Assembly (NCBI RefSeq): GCF_000746255.1
Contig: NZ_JQKW01000008.1
Coordinates: forward strand, 1-64,000
DNA length: 64,000 nt
From: Thermodesulfobacterium hydrogeniphilum
GTDB taxonomy: Bacteria; Desulfobacterota; Thermodesulfobacteria; Thermodesulfobacteriales; Thermodesulfobacteriaceae
Direction of reading: 5' to 3'
Positions within the stretch are counted from its first letter, which is position 1. Each line of letters begins with the position of its first letter. The notes below the pieces were generated by a model. That model worked only from the letters and a program-made list of their open reading frames with translations, was not told the origin of the DNA and searched no databases. The position numbers and the translations under genes are program-made. Shown one piece after another: positions 39,272 to 44,913 of the stretch.

Positions 39272-39493
39272 TTAAATTGTTTCTATTTTCAATTTATCTA
39301 TTCTTACTTCAACCTCATTTTCTAAATGATCCCATACTGAAATACTTAAAAAATCTTTTTTCCAATCCTCAGATCTTTTTTCTTTAATTTTTTTCTTTAA
39401 TATTTTCACTATCTTTTCTTCAAGCTCTAATAATTCTTCTATAGTAAGATTTGACAGTCTTTGTTCTATGTTATTTAAGGATAATCCAAGCAT
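39272..39493 (-). CDS. Antitoxin partner of the decayed PIN toxin
   Basis: 73 residues (MLGLSLNNIEQRLSNLTIEE ...), helical with a lysine-rich middle. Ends just upstream of the toxin frame. Preceded by the cassette promoter at 39523-39550. Confidence 0.72.
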   Translation of the reverse strand: MLGLSLNNIEQRLSNLTIEELLELEEKIVKILKKKIKEKRSEDWKKDFLSISVWDHLENEVEVRIDKLKIETI

Positions 39494-39522
39494 AATTTTT
39501 TCTCCAAAGCTTTTTGATTTTC

Positions 39523-39550
39523 ATTTTAAGACTTTTTGATAATTTTTCAA
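39523..39550 (-). promoter_or_regulatory. Cassette promoter next to attC2
   Basis: TTGAAA directly after the R' core, a 16-bp spacer, TAAAAT. Drives the antitoxin/PIN cassette. Confidence 0.6.
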
Positions 39551-39608
39551 TCTAACGCCAAAACTCAGCAGCAGGCGGGAAGGTCGTCTGCTGGAGAGGG
39601 TTGTTAAA
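39551..39608 (-). other. attC2, integron recombination site
   Basis: 58 bp. Minus strand begins TTTAACAACCC and ends GGCGTTAGA, with arms around GCAGACGACC / GCTGCTGAG that pair imperfectly. Sister of attC1. Confidence 0.9.
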
Positions 39609-39610
39609 GG

Positions 39611-39847
39611 TTAATCTGTTTCAAATTCTTCTCTTGGTAGCCCGGACTGTCTTATAATAGACATTAACGTCCCTTTTTTAATTTCTTTATGGTCTGGGAC
39701 AGGAACTGTAATAGTACTTTTTCCAATTTGTTTTTGCATTACTATATGACTTCCCTTTTTTCTTACCTCTTTAAACCCATATTTTTGAAGTATCTTACAA
39801 ACTTCTCTGCCAGAAAGGACTTTCAGCTTCGACAATTGATACCTCAA
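39611..39847 (-). CDS. hicA: HicA-type mRNA interferase toxin
   Basis: 78 residues. LSGREVCKILQKYGFKEVRKKGSHIVMQ carries the double-stranded RNA-binding-like fold and the catalytic GSH; ITVPVPDHKEIKKGTLMSI and IRQSGLPREEF complete the family pattern. The usual PVH reads PVP-D-H here. The frame overlaps hicB by 53 bp if the ATG at 39847 is used; a later GTG or TTG start is possible. Confidence 0.88.
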   Translation of the reverse strand: MRYQLSKLKVLSGREVCKILQKYGFKEVRKKGSHIVMQKQIGKSTITVPVPDHKEIKKGTLMSIIRQSGLPREEFETD

Positions 39848-40049
39848 AAGGAGATATATATATTTCCTCTTTTAATCTTTCTTTTATTTCTTCAGGTGAT
39901 GCACACTCAAAAAAAAGAGTTACAGCTTCTTCTAAATTCTTTTTTGCTTCTTCAATTGTATAACCCTGACTTGCTATATCCAATTCAGGACATAACGCTA
40001 CAAACATATCATCTTCTTTTTGAATTATAGCTGTAAGTTTATATTTCAT
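39795..40049 (-). CDS. hicB: HicB-type antitoxin
   Basis: 84 residues. MKYKLTAIIQKEDDMFVALC, CPELDIASQGYTIEEAKKNL and LEEAVTLFFE are the HicB partial RNase-H-like fold. Gene order antitoxin-toxin. Same cassette as hicA at 39611. Confidence 0.88.
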   Translation of the reverse strand: MKYKLTAIIQKEDDMFVALCPELDIASQGYTIEEAKKNLEEAVTLFFECASPEEIKERLKEEIYISPFEVSIVEAESPFWQRSL

Positions 40050-40076
40050 ACTTAAATAATAAACTACAAATTCCTT

Positions 40077-40104
40077 ATTTTACAAGTATTTTTTAATGAA
40101 TTTT
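40077..40104 (-). promoter_or_regulatory. Cassette promoter next to attC3 (weak -35)
   Basis: -10 TAAAAT at the same offset from the R' core as in other cassettes; the -35 position reads AAAATT. Confidence 0.4.
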
Positions 40105-40162
40105 TTTAACGCTCAAACTCAACAATGGCGTGTGACACCGTCCGCTGAAGTGGGTTGTTAGG
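40105..40162 (-). other. attC3, integron recombination site
   Basis: 58 bp. Minus strand begins CCTAACAACCC and ends GCGTTAAA. The inner arms share the GGACGG/TGTCAC type centre seen in attC5, 9 and 10. Confidence 0.88.
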
Positions 40163-40163
40163 A

Positions 40164-40272
40164 TTATAAAAGTTGCAAAAATTCTTCCATACTTAATCCT
40201 GCCTGTTTTAGTATATGAGACAAAGTTGATCTTTTAATCGGTTTGTGGGCAGGTACTATTAATATAATTTAA
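40164..40272 (-). pseudogene. Truncated hicA, C-terminal remnant
   Basis: The minus strand gives IVPAHKPIKRSTLSHILKQA then GLSMEEFLQLL and a stop, the C-terminal third of a HicA toxin. An in-frame TAA precedes it and the catalytic GSH half is missing. Follows an intact hicB, so this cassette keeps only the antitoxin. Confidence 0.85.
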
Positions 40273-40286
40273 ACTGGGAATTTTAC

Positions 40287-40496
40287 TCATAAAGTTAACT
40301 CAATTATTTCGGCTTTTTTTTCTGCAAAAGGAATTAAATCATCTTCTACTGGTTCAAGATATAACTCTATTGCTTCTTTGATGTTTTTAATAGCCTCTTC
40401 TACAGTATCACCTTCACTAATACATCCTGGCAAACTCGGAACATATACAGTATATCCACCATCTTCACTTGGTTCTAAAACGATTTTAAGTTTCAT
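40287..40496 (-). CDS. hicB: HicB-type antitoxin, orphaned
   Basis: 69 residues: MKLKIVLEPSEDGGYTVYVP, SLPGCISEGDTVEEAIKNIK, EAIELYLE. Typical short HicB without a DNA-binding tail. Its toxin is truncated. Confidence 0.9.
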   Translation of the reverse strand: MKLKIVLEPSEDGGYTVYVPSLPGCISEGDTVEEAIKNIKEAIELYLEPVEDDLIPFAEKKAEIIELTL

Positions 40497-40531
40497 TTTT
40501 TTACCTCGACTGGGTTATGTGCTTATTTAAA

Positions 40532-40559
40532 ATTCTAATCTTTTTTAAAAATTTTTCAA
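40532..40559 (-). promoter_or_regulatory. Cassette promoter next to attC4
   Basis: TTGAAA, 16-bp spacer, TAGAAT, directly after the R' core. Confidence 0.6.
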
Positions 40560-40617
40560 TCTAACGCCTAAGCTCAGTAGCGGGCAATTATCCCGTCTGC
40601 TGAAGAGGGTTGTTAGA
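40560..40617 (-). other. attC4, integron recombination site
   Basis: 58 bp. Minus strand TCTAACAACCC ... GGCGTTAGA with the centre GACGGGATAATTGCCCGC. Identical over all 58 bp to attC7. Its first TAA is the stop codon of the hicA gene at 40613. Confidence 0.92.
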
Positions 40618-40825
40618 GTAAATTTTCTTTTCCTTTATCAATAATTTCAAATAATTGCTTTACAATTTTAGGATGTAATGTCTTTCCGCTATGGAAAGGT
40701 AAAACAAAGCGTTTATTTCCTTTTATATAAATTCTATGACTTCCTTTGCTTCTAATTAATTTAAAACCAGCCTGTAATAATAACTTTTCGGCTTCAACAG
40801 CAGTTAATCTTGGTAGTTTAGGCAA
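40613..40825 (-). CDS. hicA: HicA-type mRNA interferase toxin
   Basis: 70 residues. LTAVEAEKLLLQAGFKLIRS, KGSHRIYIKGNKRFVLPFHS (catalytic GSH), then GKTLHPKIVKQLFEIID. Intact. The stop codon lies inside attC4. Overlaps hicB by 8 bp. Confidence 0.92.
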   Translation of the reverse strand: MPKLPRLTAVEAEKLLLQAGFKLIRSKGSHRIYIKGNKRFVLPFHSGKTLHPKIVKQLFEIIDKGKENLL

Positions 40826-41036
40826 CTTTTACCTCTAAAGAAGTGGTTAAAATCTCCTTGTTTAATAAAACTTTCTTTTCTTCTTCGTCTAAAGTTTCTA
40901 AATATAATTCTACAGCTTCTTTGATATTTTGTAGAACTTCATCTAAAGTATCTCCCTGTGTATGACAGCCTTTTAGTTCAGGACAGTAAGCATAGTATCC
41001 AAACTCATCTTTTTCTATTATTACCGTAACTTTCAT
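40818..41036 (-). CDS. hicB: HicB-type antitoxin
   Basis: 72 residues: MKVTVIIEKDEFGYYAYCPE, LKGCHTQGDTLDEVLQNIKE, AVELYLETL. Intact partner of hicA at 40613. Starts only 26 nt after the attC5 core, with no room for its own promoter, so it may be read from upstream. Confidence 0.92.
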   Translation of the reverse strand: MKVTVIIEKDEFGYYAYCPELKGCHTQGDTLDEVLQNIKEAVELYLETLDEEEKKVLLNKEILTTSLEVKVA

Positions 41037-41062
41037 TTTCTTCCCTCACAAATTTAATTTTT

Positions 41063-41120
41063 TCTAACGTCAAAACTCAGCGGCAACGTGTAACGCCGTC
41101 CGCTGAAGTGGGTTGTTAGG
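41063..41120 (-). other. attC5, integron recombination site
   Basis: 58 bp. Minus strand CCTAACAACCC ... GACGTTAGA, centre GGACGGCGTTACACGTTGCC. Its TAA is the stop of the gene at 41116. Confidence 0.92.
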
Positions 41121-41385
41121 TTTTTATAATCTTTTCATATTCTGAATGTTTTCCTATCCAAAACCAAATAATACCTTCATCAATTTCTATACCGATAGCT
41201 CTATATTTTTTGCCCACTTGAACTGACCAATATCTACCGACCTTCTTTAAATGTAATGAGGGATAATATGGGTTTTCCTTTAAAAGTTCGAAGTTTTTAT
41301 CTGCTAATTTTTTTATATTTTCAGGCAATTTTTCGTATTCTTCCCAAAAAGACGGACTTGCATAATGTTTTAGAGCTCCCGACAT
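41116..41385 (-). CDS. RelE/ParE-superfamily toxin
   Basis: 89 residues: SPSFWEEYEKLPENIKKLAD, NFELLKENPYYPSLHLKKVG, YWSVQVGKKYRAIGIEID, IIWFWIGKHSEYEKI. The arrangement of helices, HLKK and the YRA..... strand followed by WIGKHxEYE is typical of RelE-fold toxins. Overlaps its antitoxin by 16 bp; the stop lies in attC5. Confidence 0.85.
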   Translation of the reverse strand: MSGALKHYASPSFWEEYEKLPENIKKLADKNFELLKENPYYPSLHLKKVGRYWSVQVGKKYRAIGIEIDEGIIWFWIGKHSEYEKIIKT

Positions 41386-41567
41386 TTACCTGCTTGGAAA
41401 TCTTTAATAGCTTGTTCTGCTAATTTATCCAGTTTGCCTAATCTAACATCTCTCTCAAATTCTTGATCCCAAAGTTTTTGTTCGTAATCCTCTATCCATT
41501 TTAAAAGAATTTTTAAATCTTTTTCTGGTAATTTTTTAATATTTTCAATTATTTCATAAACTTGCAT
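41370..41567 (-). CDS. Antitoxin of the RelE/ParE-type pair
   Basis: 65 residues, MQVYEIIENIKKLPEKDLKI then LLKWIEDYEQKLWDQEFERD, acidic and helical. Sits upstream of and overlaps the toxin gene. GGAGT precedes the ATG. Confidence 0.78.
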   Translation of the reverse strand: MQVYEIIENIKKLPEKDLKILLKWIEDYEQKLWDQEFERDVRLGKLDKLAEQAIKDFQAGKCREL

Positions 41568-41596
41568 AGGATACTCCTTAAAATTTTTTATTTTTT

Positions 41597-41624
41597 ATTT
41601 TAAAACTTTTCAGAATTTTTTCAA
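41597..41624 (-). promoter_or_regulatory. Cassette promoter next to attC6
   Basis: TTGAAA, 16-bp spacer, TAAAAT, directly after the R' core. Confidence 0.6.
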
Positions 41625-41683
41625 TCTAACGGCTAAGCTCAGCGGCGGACGGATACGCCGGTCCGCTGAAATGAGTTGTTAGG
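41625..41683 (-). other. attC6, integron recombination site
   Basis: 59 bp, the only site not 58 bp long. Minus strand CCTAACAACTC ... GCCGTTAGA with the strongly pairing centre GCGGACCGGCG / TCCGCCGC. Its TAA ends the gene at 41679. Confidence 0.92.
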
Positions 41684-41972
41684 TTCTAAATCTTTTCTCA
41701 ATTTTTTTAGGATCTTGCCTACAATCTAAAATTGCATATACTATAACTTCATCCTTTTCAAGTTTATAATATATTGCATAAGGAAACCTTTTGGATAACA
41801 TTCTATAGAATCCCCAAAACTTTTGATGAACTCCTGCATATAAATGTAGAGATTCAATGTCAGAAAATAATGAATTTAAGAAATAATCACCTAATCCTTC
41901 CTTTTGTTTTTCATAAAAAGCATAACCTTCCAATAAATCCTGTTTAGCAGATTCAAGAATTTTTATTTTCAT
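41679..41972 (-). CDS. ParE/RelE-type toxin
   Basis: 97 residues from the second ATG (MKIKILESAKQDLLEGYAFY). EGLGDYFLNSLFSDIESLHL, FYRMLSKRFPYAIYYKLE and AILDCRQDPKKI are the ParE-like pattern. Start choice: the ATG at 41978 is also possible. Stop in attC6; overlaps the antitoxin gene. Confidence 0.88.
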   Translation of the reverse strand: MKIKILESAKQDLLEGYAFYEKQKEGLGDYFLNSLFSDIESLHLYAGVHQKFWGFYRMLSKRFPYAIYYKLEKDEVIVYAILDCRQDPKKIEKRFRT

Positions 41973-42180
41973 CAACAATTTTCAAAATGTCTTTTTTAGC
42001 TTCCTGCCAGCTTAAAATTTTTTCTTTATTTTCTTTTACTCTTTTTTCTCTTACTAATAATTCATCTTTATGCCAGTCTGGTGATGGAACATCTTTTTCT
42101 GTTTTTAATAAATCATTCCATATAAATTCTATTAGTTTAAGTTTGTCTTCAACTGTTAAATTGTTAAGTTGAATCTGCAT
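41953..42180 (-). CDS. Addiction-module antitoxin (CHP02574-like)
   Basis: 75 residues. LTVEDKLKLIEFIWNDLLKT and LSWQEAKKDI match the short putative addiction-module component family that pairs with ParE/RelE toxins. AGGAGG lies 4 nt before the ATG. Confidence 0.87.
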   Translation of the reverse strand: MQIQLNNLTVEDKLKLIEFIWNDLLKTEKDVPSPDWHKDELLVREKRVKENKEKILSWQEAKKDILKIVDENKNS

Positions 42181-42227
42181 TTTACCTCCTGAGTTAAATT
42201 TTGTACTTATTTATGTGCTTATTTAAA

Positions 42228-42255
42228 ATTCTAATCTTTTTCAAAAATTTTTCAA
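42228..42255 (-). promoter_or_regulatory. Cassette promoter next to attC7
   Basis: TTGAAA, 16-bp spacer, TAGAAT. Part of a 103-bp stretch (42211-42313) matching 40515-40617 with one mismatch. Confidence 0.6.
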
Positions 42256-42313
42256 TCTAACGCCTAAGCTCAGTAGCGGGCAATTATCCCGTCTGCTGAA
42301 GAGGGTTGTTAGA
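42256..42313 (-). other. attC7, integron recombination site
   Basis: 58 bp, identical to attC4. Its TAA ends the gene at 42309. Confidence 0.92.
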
Positions 42314-42593
42314 TATATTTCCACTCTTTAAATTTCGGCTTTAGATCTTTACGATCTTTAAAAGCTAAGAAATAAAGATATTCAGGAGCTAAATCTGCTC
42401 CATTTTCCCATACAATAGTTCCTAATTCTTCATCTACTTTAAATTTCATAAAATTTTTTTTGTCTTTTAAACTTTCAAAAATTTTGCCTTTTAAAGTGTT
42501 AAATAAATCTACAACTCCTTCACTTCCATCACTAAAAGTTACTTTTAGTTTATAATCTCCGATATATTTGGCTTTTTTTATTTTTATAAACAT
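42309..42593 (-). CDS. DUF2442-family protein
   Basis: 94 residues: IKIKKAKYIGDYKLKVTFSD, GSEGVVDLFNTL, GTIVWENGADLAPEYLYF. This WxNGxDLxPExL pattern is DUF2442, often encoded next to DUF4160 and predicted to act as a toxin-antitoxin-like pair. Stop in attC7. Confidence 0.88.
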   Translation of the reverse strand: MFIKIKKAKYIGDYKLKVTFSDGSEGVVDLFNTLKGKIFESLKDKKNFMKFKVDEELGTIVWENGADLAPEYLYFLAFKDRKDLKPKFKEWKYI

Positions 42594-42597
42594 ACTC

Positions 42598-42855
42598 TTA
42601 CTCCAAAGGTGGTATAGGATCCGGAGGATCTCCCTTCTGCATTTTTTCCCAATTTTTTAATAACTCCTCTTTATGTAATTCATACCACTCTAAAACTAAT
42701 CGTAAAGCTCTTTTGGGAAACTTTCCTTCTACAACTCCAGAGTTAATATCTACAATAATTTCGTATTCACCATATTTAGCGTGAAAGTGGGGTGGTAAGT
42801 GATCTTTGTAATACATCATAATAAGAATTCCAAGAAATCTGCTTATTATTGGTAT
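42598..42855 (-). CDS. DUF4160-family protein, possible non-standard start
   Basis: The ATG-initiated form at 42819 has 73 residues (MMYYKDHLPPHFHAKYGEYE ...). The frame continues 12 codons upstream as PIISRFLGILI, matching the usual DUF4160 N-terminus (MPTISRFFGIxIxM), but the expected ATG at 42853-42855 is ATA. Either ATA is the start, or the gene now starts inside. The LPPHFHAKYG histidine motif is intact. Followed by DUF2442 after 4 nt. Confidence 0.8.
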   Translation of the reverse strand: MPIISRFLGILIMMYYKDHLPPHFHAKYGEYEIIVDINSGVVEGKFPKRALRLVLEWYELHKEELLKNWEKMQKGDPPDPIPPLE

Positions 42856-42869
42856 ACTTGATTTAAATT

Positions 42870-42897
42870 ATTTTAGAATGCTTTAAAAATTTTTCAA
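42870..42897 (-). promoter_or_regulatory. Cassette promoter next to attC8
   Basis: TTGAAA, 16-bp spacer, TAAAAT. The expected transcription start lies only a few bases before the ATA codon of the DUF4160 frame. Confidence 0.6.
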
Positions 42898-42955
42898 TCT
42901 AACGCTCAAGCTCAGTGACGGACAATTATCCCGTCTGCTGAAGAGGGTTGTTAGG
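42898..42955 (-). other. attC8, integron recombination site
   Basis: 58 bp. Minus strand CCTAACAACCC ... GCGTTAGA; differs from attC4/7 at a few positions only. Confidence 0.92.
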
Positions 42956-42961
42956 ATTAGA

Positions 42962-43309
42962 TTATATTCTTCTTATCTCCTCTCGTAACTGTTTTAACTC
43001 TTCTAAAACTTCTATATCTAAACTGCTCTCTTCTAAAAATTTCTCTGCTAACTTAATAGCTTCTTCTATCAAAAATAGTGCCTCTTCTAATCTTCCTTTC
43101 CTCATATAAACTCTTGCTAAACCTTCATATCCATCATGATGTTCAGGTTGAGATAATATTAATTCCTTAAATTTCTTTTCAGCTTTTTCTAATTCTCCTC
43201 TTTCAAGGAATTTTATTCCTTCATTATACCAATCCCAGTCATCTTCTTCATGGGCTTTAATATATGGAATTTCTTGCCGTAACTTTTTTAAAAACTTTTC
43301 AAGAGTCAT
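42962..43309 (-). CDS. TPR-repeat protein (non-toxin cassette)
   Basis: 115 residues. WYNEGIKFLERGELEKAEKK and GYEGLARVYMRKGRLEEALF are tetratricopeptide repeats; no signal peptide. The only single-gene cassette here. It starts 26 nt after the attC9 core, with no promoter seen. Confidence 0.85.
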   Translation of the reverse strand: MTLEKFLKKLRQEIPYIKAHEEDDWDWYNEGIKFLERGELEKAEKKFKELILSQPEHHDGYEGLARVYMRKGRLEEALFLIEEAIKLAEKFLEESSLDIEVLEELKQLREEIRRI

Positions 43310-43335
43310 CTTTTGTAATATCTTTTTTATTTTTT

Positions 43336-43393
43336 TCTAACACCCAAGCTCAGCAGCGGCGTGTAATGCCGTCTGCTGAAGTGGGTTGTTAGT
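43336..43393 (-). other. attC9, integron recombination site
   Basis: 58 bp. Minus strand ACTAACAACCC ... GGTGTTAGA, centre GACGGCATTACACGCCGC. Confidence 0.92.
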
Positions 43394-43395
43394 TT

Positions 43396-43665
43396 TCATG
43401 GAAAATATTTATAAATCTCTTTCCGAGGTAAAATTCGAACAAAAATTAAAATATTACCTTCAATTTCTAATCCTATCCTATAATCTCCTATCCTTATTCT
43501 CCAAAAATTCTTCCCACTTCGCAATTTCTTCAGATCTCCTCTGAACTCTTTCAATTCTTTAATTTTTTCTAACTCTTCAATTAGCTTTTTAATCTCTTCT
43601 AAAATATCTTTATCTTTTATTTTCTTTAAGTCTCTTTTAAAACTATTTTCAAACTTTAAGTCCAT
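43396..43665 (-). CDS. RelE-type mRNA interferase toxin
   Basis: 89 residues: FENSFKRDLKKIKDKDILEE, FRGDLKKLRSGKNFWRIRIG, DYRIGLEIEGNILIFVRILP, RKEIYKYFP. Classic RelE features: KLxG-like segment, WRIRIGDYRI strand and RxxIY tail. Overlaps its antitoxin by 17 bp. Confidence 0.92.
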   Translation of the reverse strand: MDLKFENSFKRDLKKIKDKDILEEIKKLIEELEKIKELKEFRGDLKKLRSGKNFWRIRIGDYRIGLEIEGNILIFVRILPRKEIYKYFP

Positions 43666-43861
43666 TTTCGATTATATCCATAATCTCATTTTTACTAACA
43701 AATTCATTTTTTCTTCCCTCTTCAATAGCTTTACTTAGGGCAATATCTTCTATAACTTCCTCTATAATCTCTTTTAGCATTTCCCGCTTTTCTGTAAAAA
43801 TCTTAAAAATTATTTCTTCTAACAGTTGCTTAAGTTCCTGCTCTTTTAAAATTATTTCCAT
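43649..43861 (-). CDS. Antitoxin of the RelE pair
   Basis: 70 residues, very acidic and helical (EQELKQLLEEIIFKIFTEKR, LSKAIEEGRKNEFVSKNEIM). Similar in plan to other RelE partners. First gene of the cassette that ends at attC9. Confidence 0.82.
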   Translation of the reverse strand: MEIILKEQELKQLLEEIIFKIFTEKREMLKEIIEEVIEDIALSKAIEEGRKNEFVSKNEIMDIIENGLKV

Positions 43862-43893
43862 CTTGTTCCCCTATAAATTTAGTTTCAATTTTA

Positions 43894-43921
43894 ATTTTGA
43901 CACTTTTCAAAAATTTTTCAA
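43894..43921 (-). promoter_or_regulatory. Cassette promoter next to attC10
   Basis: TTGAAA, 16-bp spacer, CAAAAT, directly after the R' core. Confidence 0.5.
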
Positions 43922-43979
43922 CCTAACGCCTAAACTCAGCAGCAGCGTGTAACGCCGTCCGCTGGAGGGGTTTGTTAGA
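43922..43979 (-). other. attC10, integron recombination site
   Basis: 58 bp. Minus strand TCTAACAAACCCC ... GGCGTTAGG, centre GGACGGCGTTACACGCTGC. Upstream-most recognised site of the array. Confidence 0.9.
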
Positions 43980-44133
43980 AATTAGTGGCATATCCCTCCC
44001 GGTAGGGCGCTGTCAACCGTCCCAATGTAGCGATGCTTATTTGTTAGCATTAATTACAAGCTCTTTCCGTGTGTTCTTACCATAAGGCTATATACCATCG
44101 TAATTCAAAAATCAAGACCTACCCGCAACTGTT
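43980..44133. other. 154-bp structured non-coding segment
   Basis: Between attC10 and the PIN toxin stop. It contains CCCTCCCGGTAGGG (4-bp stem) and GATGCTTATTTGTTAGCATT (GCTAACAAATAAGC on the minus strand), and is richer in GC than its surroundings. No reading frame. It could be the end of a decayed insertion sequence or a structured RNA; I cannot identify it. Confidence 0.3.
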
Positions 44134-44586
44134 TTATTCAATTTCTTGCAAGTCCTTTACAACAATCACATCTGTAAATTTTTTAAAATCTTTTAAATTT
44201 TCTGTATAAAGAATTGATATTCCATTCTCTAACATAGTAGCTATTATTACGACATCCCAAAAATTTACACCTTTTATACCTTTCTTAGAAGAAAGGATGA
44301 GGCTTCTTCTCAAAGCAAGTTCTGTGACAGGAAGGACAATGAATATACCAGAGAATAACATTTGTTCAATTTCTTCCTTTGCTTCTTTTGGAGTTAATGG
44401 TGCTTTTATACCTCTAAAGATTCGCGTAAGAGAAACATAAAACTCACCCACAATTTGGGTTGAAATAAATCCCTGAAGTTCCTTTCTCTTGATTTTCTCT
44501 ATCAACCGAAGAGCCTTTTTATGATTTGTCCTTGTTGTATCAATTGAAGAAACAAGAACATTTGTATCCAAAAATATCTTATTCAT
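44134..44586 (-). CDS. PIN-domain (VapC-type) toxin
   Basis: 150 residues, intact: IFLDTNVLVSSIDTTRTNHK (Asp), QIVGEFYVSLTR (Glu), GVNFWDVVIIATMLENGISI (Asp) and LYTENLKDF. A tRNA- or rRNA-cutting ribonuclease is expected. Overlaps its antitoxin by 8 bp. It either belongs to the cassette that ends at attC10 or is a chromosomal neighbour. Confidence 0.92.
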   Translation of the reverse strand: MNKIFLDTNVLVSSIDTTRTNHKKALRLIEKIKRKELQGFISTQIVGEFYVSLTRIFRGIKAPLTPKEAKEEIEQMLFSGIFIVLPVTELALRRSLILSSKKGIKGVNFWDVVIIATMLENGISILYTENLKDFKKFTDVIVVKDLQEIE

Positions 44587-44818
44587 AAAGGTCTTTTCTT
44601 GTAAATTCTCTTATCCCTAAAGCCCTTGGTCTTGGCCACTGTGTAGTTTTCTTTTGAATCCCTATTGTCTCTTGGAGCGCCCTTCTAATCAATTCTGTAA
44701 CCGTGATATTCTTTCTTTTTGCCTCCTCTACTAAAGCGATTTTTTCCCTTAAAGGAATTCGTATGGTAATAGTAACCTTCGGTTCTATTTCCTCGTTAAT
44801 CTTTGCTCTTGTTTTCAT
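44579..44818 (-). CDS. Ribbon-helix-helix antitoxin (CopG/VapB type)
   Basis: 79 residues. PKVTITIRIPLREKIALVEE with KRKNITVTELIRRALQETIG is a ribbon-helix-helix DNA-binding fold; the C-terminal tail would bind the PIN toxin. It probably represses its own promoter. AGGAGG precedes the ATG. Confidence 0.9.
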   Translation of the reverse strand: MKTRAKINEEIEPKVTITIRIPLREKIALVEEAKRKNITVTELIRRALQETIGIQKKTTQWPRPRALGIREFTRKDLYE

Positions 44819-44848
44819 TTTTTTTTACCTCCTAAAAATTGCACTTTT

Positions 44849-44876
44849 AGTATAATACAATTTTACATAAAATCAA
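44849..44876 (-). promoter_or_regulatory. Promoter of the CopG/PIN operon
   Basis: Minus strand TTGATT (44871-44876), 16-bp spacer, TATACT (44849-44854), about 30 bp before the ATG. Confidence 0.5.
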
Positions 44877-44913
44877 GCTTTTAAATCTATAAAAATATAA
44901 AAAAAGAAAAATA

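Noticed and set aside
38823-43979. Reading the ten 58-bp palindromes as a CRISPR array or REP elements
   Set aside because: Spacers would be 370-600 bp and contain genes, the repeats vary, and their ends follow the attC core pattern with a constant orientation relative to the genes. Integron attC explains length, ends and gene placement.
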